From NCBI GenBank assembly GCA_036346225.1, contig JARFIW010000900.1, forward strand, positions 3,121,001 to 3,185,000: a DNA stretch of 64,000 bases. The letters are read 5' to 3'. Shown here piece after piece: positions 58,481-64,000 of this stretch; position 1 is the stretch's first letter, and each line of letters opens with the position of its first letter. The stretch comes from Platerodrilus igneus (lineage: Eukaryota > Arthropoda > Insecta > Coleoptera > Lycidae). Under the pieces are notes generated by a model that saw nothing but the letters and a program-made list of their open reading frames with translations, did not search any database and was not told the origin of the DNA. The translations under genes were made by a program, and so were the position numbers.

Positions 58481-59020
58481 TTTATCATGTTAGATATGAT
58501 TGTTTATAAAAGTGGTAGCGACTGGCTAACTATGGCTCTTCGCTCTGCTCTCTTCCCTTTAGTTAGTCTGTCTCCGAGTGACCTCAGCGGTCATATTAAT
58601 ACAGTATTAAAATGTAGTCAAGCAGCGAACCGCACGTCCCCTTAAGGGAGGCGGCGAATACTTCTTAGCATGTAAGTAATCTTTTTTATGTAACTTAATT
58701 GTAAGGCTGATCCTGTACAAATGCTGCTCGCTTATTTATTATATGTATCATACTTTAGCTTTATTCCAATCATTCTTACCCCAGCTTAAATTGAGTGGTC
58801 ATTAGAGTAACGAGGACTATGTTCCTCTAGTTATTGTCACCAGGGTGGTGACTGGTGGAAGTCCCCAAATAAACAAGGCGTGTAGAAGTAGGTGACTGGT
58901 AGGCGGTCCCGCAACTGTAACTAATTACAGTGCTACGTTAAGAGTAAACCCTTAAAAACAGCACACTTAACAAGTGGTCCAGTTTACCCCTTTAACAATT
59001 GGTGGAGGTCGCCGGTTCCG
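58481..59020 (+). mobile_element. LTR-like sequence with primer-site-like end
   Basis: A TATA-like TTATAAAAG (about 58502) is followed by a relatively GC-rich, non-coding stretch that ends TTTAACA and then ATTGGTGGAGGTCGCCGG (58998-59015). TGG directly after an LTR end is where a primer site would start. The left boundary is not defined and I could not match a specific tRNA. The 103-codon frame running through it (58334-58645) has no motif. Confidence 0.35.
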
Positions 59021-59660
59021 CATTTAACGGCTCCGAGTTTAGCAAGTGATGGAGATACCATGGGTAACAATGTGTTACAAAAATTAACCTATCAGTACTG
59101 AAAAATATACGCAAATTCTATCCTACAATTGAACGACCACTATGAACAAGAAACTAACGCAATCGCTTAGCTTATATATTTTACGCTAATTGACTAACAA
59201 ACCATTAAATTATTAAATGCTTTTCATTATCATATTCACAATATGTAAGTATAAAAACAAAATAGAATAAAAATTCGCACAATCTCATTTACAACACCAA
59301 ACCACAAGTGATAACCATTATCACAGAGTTTCGCTAACACAGCGATAAACAAGTACTAGAAAATAATGTGTGAAACAAATTAACAAACTTATCGGAAACG
59401 TCCTACTACGAAAAATATGCATAGCATTTTGGGCAGTATACTTTTGATACTTCGCAGAAGCGGCGTATAAAACAAAAACCTCCAAGTTCAAACTCATTAA
59501 CTTTAGAATAACACGGTATGTATTAAAGAGAATTTTCTTTCTTTTGCTTTTAAACCTAAAGCTGCATATGTGATCAGATATTATCACACTATAATAAAAG
59601 TAATTCCACCATAGCGGTAGTTTTATTGAAATAACCATAATTTACATACAAATTACGAAA
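59021..59660. other. No gene recognised
   Basis: AT-rich; possible 5' flank of the following zinc-finger gene. Confidence 0.4.
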
Positions 59661-60573
59661 ATGAATTCAAAACGATGTCGTACTTGTTTGACAAATAAAA
59701 CAATTTAAACTATTTAAAGCTACAAACCAACACCGAAAGAGTAAAATTACTCAAGGAAAAACTATCGACCTGTATACCCAACCAAAAATCTGAATTTTTT
59801 GAAGAAAGTTTCATTTGCACAAATTGCGAAAATATCATCAATAACTTTTACGCATTGTCAACAGTTTCAAAATACATCGAAACTGTTATAAACGAAGAAA
59901 ACGAAGCGGCAGAGTCGAACAAACCATCGTTGGAATCAATATGTCAATCGGGTGCGATATTCGGAACAGCTCAAAAAATGTACAAAACGAATTTTTTAAC
60001 CTCAACATAAACAATGAAGAACAGCAAATTTTTGAATCAACAAAACAAAAGAAAACTAAACTTATTATACGCAGCGCGACTTGCCCAATCTGTTCATTCA
60101 AAACCACTAACGATGATTTATTTTCAAGTCACATTCGTGATCATATTAAGCTGCAACCAGCAAAGAAAAACAATAACCGACTGCAAACCGCATTTTTAAT
60201 TAAATATTGGTAAGCCGTAAAGTCCCAATCTCAATCTAATTGTAATTTTCCTCAGACAGTTTTACGAATTAATTTTATTTCATAAAATTTCCTCCTAAGC
60301 AAAGTTCAGCCAAAAGTTAAATTTACTTACAATAAACTATTTTCTTCTTTCACCAATATTTTCCTTTTTGATAGCAGCATGGTGGATGTCAGCAGACCAG
60401 TTGTATTTAAATTTAAACAACTAAGGCTGATGACATTCCACAAGCATCACTTTCATTATTTTGAAAATTCACCTAATTTCACTTCACATTATGTTGGAGA
60501 TGCCACGTTTAAAATACCCTCACATTTAGGGAAACCAAAAATTCTTACTTGTATACGAAAAAACGTGCAATAA
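59661..60573 (+). CDS. ZAD + C2H2 zinc-finger gene, frame broken in 5' part
   Basis: The frame starting at ATG 59661 gives MNSKRCRTCLTNK. A second frame from 59720 gives CIPNQKSEFFEESFICTNCE and continues with FYALSTVSKYIETVI. C-x2-C, then about 50 residues, then C-x2-C with a following helix is the ZAD zinc-finger-associated domain of insect transcription factors. A third frame (59941 onwards) carries one C2H2 finger, CPICSFKTTNDDLFSSHIRDH, and basic residues. A GT-AG intron (60210-60374: TATTG|GTAAGC..TGATAG|CAGC) joins this frame in phase to a last exon that reads MVDVSRPVVFKF and ends at 60573. Two shifts (near 59695 and 59940) break the ZAD part; they could be true decay or sequencing indels. 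Likely role, if intact: nuclear DNA-binding regulator. No relation to the TNERP arrays is evident. Confidence 0.5.
60210..60374 (+). other. Intron of the ZAD-like gene
   Basis: 165 bp, GTAAGC donor, TTTTTGATAG acceptor. The split codon TG|C and the next ATG keep the reading frame on both sides. Confidence 0.6.
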
Positions 60574-60999
60574 AAAATTTTGAAAATTATTACATAAAAT
60601 TAGTAACGTACAAATACTTTCATGAACAAAATTTATCAGTTATCAACCACAAAACCGCAGAGCAATGTAGAACAGACTGTTGAACTTTTAAAGTTATTTT
60701 AAAAGGAAACTATTTAATTATAGAATACAGAGCACATGTTTTGAAATTTTTAATATTTTTCTTAAACTTTACTATTAAAAGGACAAACCTTTAATTAAAA
60801 ATAAGTAAAATTTTATATATTCAATTTAAGTTAGGAAAAATCCACTTTCAGGATTTCACCGAATTCTGCTTTTAAAGCATTTATCAAAATAGTGATAAAC
60901 TTAAGAACCACTTTGAATTAATTAAATGAAATAATTATATTCAAACAAGCATGTCATAAAAGGAACTAAATAAAGAGATGAAATAGAACTTGAATAGGA
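60574..60999. other. 3' flank, no gene
   Basis: AT-rich; several AATTAAA/AATAAA-like strings (for example TACAATAAAC-type and AATAAAGAGATG near 60970) but no clear assignment. Confidence 0.35.
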
Positions 61000-61265
61000 A
61001 ATTCTTATTCTTTATGCAAAGTTACCGGCACAGTTGTCATTAAATTCGTTAAATAACGATAAGATAAGGCCAGACTTACGTGGAGTCAGCCTAGTTGTTC
61101 GGAACTTCATAGTTATGTAGCCCAGGATGGCAACACACAAAAACGTACAAAACGTTACATTAAAACATGAAAAAGGATGTTTTAGTAATAGTATTAAGTA
61201 CACAGAGGTACTTAATCGCTTTCCGGTCGAACAATTACTGTGGAAATTTTGAAAAATTTAAAGTA
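61000..61265 (-). repeat. Exon-like repeat, copy 1
   Basis: Minus strand: a hydrophobic run (TFCTFLCVAILGYITM), then KFRTTRLTP and the donor CCAC|GTAAGTC. Downstream GGCACAGT/TGTGCCGG-type blocks and upstream CCGGTCGAACAATTACTGTGG are shared with the copy about 840 bp away. Confidence 0.45.
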
Positions 61266-61814
61266 TTAAAAAGGAGTTATTCGTGATTGAAAATTCAGTC
61301 ATAAAGACATAGCATATCATTATTGAGAGAATTCCAGTGAATCATTTTAATTTAAACGTAATTTCAAATTATTATAAACTTATTTTTATACAACGCATAA
61401 CTTCAACGCTAAAATAAATTATTGAATAACGATTTATTTGTCATATCTATAAAATGCAGCTTCGCAATTACTACGCTTTTAATTATGCTTAAAATTAATT
61501 TATAATATACTTTTACAATATTAGACTAACGAACCGTAAAATTAGCAAACGCTTTACACTAACATATTAATTTACGATTTTAGGACATTAGTATAGGAAT
61601 GTTTGGTAAACAGCCATTCAATTAGATTTTAGTTACACAAAAATTAAAAGCAACACGCATCCTAACTCAGGTATTTTAAGATAGTGATAGGGAAATTTTC
61701 AAGGAATGTGTCATCGTAAACAGAAACAGGATAAATAAGGTAATTTGAAATTATCTCAATGTTAACTTTATAATTATATCCAAAAAGGCAGACATCTTTC
61801 AGTCAGGCAAAGAT

Positions 61815-62110
61815 TTTAGTATTGATGTATATTTATCCGGCACAGCTATCAATAAAATCAACGTACCCGATGATGGACGTTGAGGTAGGAGTGACTTACG
61901 AAGGGTCATTCTAGTTGTACGAAAATAATAGGGTATAACCCCTGTATAGGTAGTAGTCGTCAGTAATACGACAATAGTGTAATAAGGTATCGAAAATTCG
62001 TTTTACGATAACGATACTAGGACAGTACAAGTCCAGATAAACCGGTTCGTACAATTGCTGTGAAAATTTAATTCAATTAAGGAACAACTAGTGAGATTTT
62101 AGGTTGAAAG
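61815..62110 (-). repeat. Exon-like repeat, copy 2
   Basis: Minus strand: TIVVLLTTTYTGVIPY, then FRTTRMTL and the donor CTTC|GTAAGTC in the same phase as copy 1. Flanking blocks (TATCCGGCACAG, CCGGTTCGTACAATTGCTGTG) match copy 1. The hydrophobic stretch is kept in character although not in sequence. Confidence 0.45.
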
Positions 62111-62479
62111 ATAAGTCAAATTAAATGTATGTAATTGATACCATATTTTAAAATAGGGATGTAATTCAAAAATCTAACCAATTCAGTCACTTGGAAATTA
62201 TAAAACCAAATGACTATAAATGAACTGGTCATATCGCACTTACAGCTTATATATACAATTTCTACACTAGATCACAAGTAGAACAATCAGGTTATATGAG
62301 TTATATTATAAAAATTATCATGTGTATTTTATGTATTTCGTTTTCATTCTCCACCACGGACACTCAAAATAAGCGTACCAAGTTGAAAGGTCGCTGAGTG
62401 TGAGATATTAAATAGTCAATTTCTATTTAACGCATCTGCCTGCTAGAGACTGTGCAAGTATGCTATGGGATCGCACAGC
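62111..62479. other. No gene; partial duplicate of tRNA-like sequence
   Basis: Near 62375-62415, CAAGTTGAAAGGTCGCTGAGTGTGAGATA resembles the start of the tRNA-like feature that follows (CAGTTAATTTGGAAGATCGCTAAGTGTAA). Confidence 0.35.
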
Positions 62480-62551
62480 CCACTCAGTTAATTTGGAAGA
62501 TCGCTAAGTGTAAAAACACTACGATCGGAGGTTCGAATCCCACCGAGGCAA
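62480..62551 (+). repeat. tRNA-like sequence (pseudogene or SINE head)
   Basis: An A-box-like CAGTTAATTTGGAAGATCG, a hairpin AGTGTAAAAACACT and a perfect B box GGTTCGAATCC (62530-62540) followed by CACCGAGGCA. The 5' strand of the acceptor stem does not pair with CCGAGGC, so it is not an intact tRNA. Confidence 0.45.
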
Positions 62552-64000
62552 CTTAAAGTTTTTGTGTATTCTTGTGTTTACGTACGTACGATGTTGATAT
62601 ATGATGATAAATGTATTGTTTATCTTGTGTGGAGCCTAGCAGAAGCACCGTGATTTAATTTGTATTTATTGAGTTAAAGCATATATGATGTTATATGTAT
62701 AAAAGGGTACCCAAGTTAAGAGTAAAATAAAGAGAAGCATAGAAGCTTCCAAGTAAAGAAAAATACCATAAATATAATATACCTCAAAGTTTGTTAACCG
62801 GATCTCAAGCTACCCTAGTAGACCTTCGAATTTTGTAATATAAATATATTTATTTAATTCCTTTAACATAAAAATTAGCCTAAAATTCACTTACAAAGAA
62901 AACAACTAACTACACTGCGAAACGAGTTCTGCTCCAGTGAAACAGTAGACCATTTTACCTGCTTATTCAATTATTTTTCTCAAACGCTATCCGTTTTATA
63001 CTCAACTACTGTTGCCACCGAAAAAGAACTACGTTTGTCCTAAATTAACACAAGTGTACAAAGGACACGCAAAACTCTTTAGTTTTGAAGAGCTATCAGA
63101 ATTAAAGACACAATTTTTAAATTTCGTTTTGAGAATTATTTTTGATGAATCAATCCATATAAAAGAAAGGTCACTTTGGTCCAAATACCTACCGATATTT
63201 TACATACAATTATTAGCATTATCTACCTATTAAGATTTTTATCTTTTTGACATTACATTTCGACATAATTTTTCATATTCCTCTTTTTGCTGGTATGAGC
63301 CAAAACCACACTCATACAGACAGTTAACAAGATTTTGAAAAGTCTAAATTAATTTTTTATAAAGATATTACTTATTTTATACGGTCATGAATACCATGGC
63401 TGGAGAGAAATAGCCAACCTTTCAGACTCTAATTTTGAGCAAAACTTAACTGCTGGAGAAACCTAGCCAACTTCTTCAGATTTAAACAGTTTTGGAACCA
63501 TTGGTTAATACATGTTAAGCCGAAATCATAGTAATATTGAACCTTTTCTCTTCTTTTGTCAAAAGTCCTACCTAAATAAATAAACCATTCAATGACAATT
63601 ATTTTTATATTGAAAATACATATTTTTTTATTTAAAGTCATTACTTTAAAAATTTCCTTTGACGATTTTATAAGCAAACTTTTTGCTTTACCTTTTGAAT
63701 TTTATTTTACGTACACACGTGCAGAACGTGTGCTTCGTTTTAAATATTTGTAAGACTCAATGGGACAACGAGACGTTGACGTATTCCGCTCTTTTCCGAC
63801 TGAGTCATAATTATTTTCTTCTTTAATGTTAACTCTAACTTAGTATAAGACATTACCAATACTTTTACAAATCCTATGAAACGATAGTTCGTTTCTCTAT
63901 TGTACAACATAACTGCTTTACTAATGAACTTTAGATTTATTTTTAACTATAAGTGTATCACTAAAACAAACCTCTCATACCTTAACTCTGTTTAAGCAAC
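62552..64000. other. No gene recognised
   Basis: AT-rich to the window end. The frames 63012-63233 (plus) and 63429-63677 (minus) show no motif. A gene starting outside the window cannot be excluded. Confidence 0.4.

Noticed and set aside
58334..58645. 103-codon plus-strand frame
   Set aside because: No motif, and it overlaps an LTR-like sequence with TATA and primer-site-like end.
62480..62551. Functional tRNA
   Set aside because: B box is good, but the 5' acceptor strand does not pair with the 3' end and part of the sequence is duplicated just upstream.
63012..63677. Short frames at the right end
   Set aside because: No recognisable domain, no splice-bounded structure and ordinary length for chance frames in this sequence.

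Overview
The window looks like an AT-rich arthropod (probably insect) nuclear genome segment. The evidence is the base composition, many decayed eukaryotic mobile elements, GT-AG introns, a ZAD-type zinc-finger gene (a largely arthropod family) and REST/hunchback-style C2H2 finger arrays. There is no prokaryotic gene organisation and no ordinary housekeeping gene that I can recognise. Most family names below rest on motifs I know, not on a database search.

Region by region. 1-4.9 kb: a Tc1/mariner-class transposase C-terminal relict, a TA-flanked MITE and LTR debris. 4.9-8.15 kb and 13.0-16.3 kb: two paralogous units, each with a conserved 5' flank, an open C2H2 array (15 and 11 fingers, TNERP linkers) and, directly after the array's stop codon and in the same frame, a decayed double-jelly-roll capsid-like sequence. 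Between them is a piggyBac relict split by a solo LTR. 16.3-19.8 kb: minus-strand relicts of a protein-primed-type B DNA polymerase and an A32-like packaging ATPase. Together these look like a ruined Polinton/adintovirus-like element that carried, or sat beside, zinc-finger arrays. 20-31 kb: a second MITE and solo LTR, a third finger array built of 336-bp four-finger blocks, a 176-bp tandem duplication, and a 2.55-kb mariner-like transposon with about 500-bp inverted repeats lodged inside a finger relict. 31-33 kb: a Penelope-like element. 37.5-39 kb: a fourth, broken finger array.

40-51 kb holds a SINE, solo LTRs, a deletion-derivative PIF/Harbinger element, another Penelope endonuclease relict and a 1.75-kb palindrome of LTR-like arms with three tandem primer-binding-site-like units at its centre. 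51-58 kb holds a decayed transposon-type protein and several minus-strand LINE fragments. 59.6-60.6 kb holds the best candidate for a host gene, a ZAD plus C2H2 reading frame with an in-phase intron, although its 5' part has two frame breaks. 61-62.1 kb has two tandem exon-like copies with matching splice donors.

Working view: the four finger arrays belong to one lineage (same TNERP linker and same C-N-L-C-[ND]-Y signature) spread by local duplication. At least two are physically linked to virus-like capsid relicts. The rest of the window is layered transposon insertion, and several insertions can be ordered by nesting.
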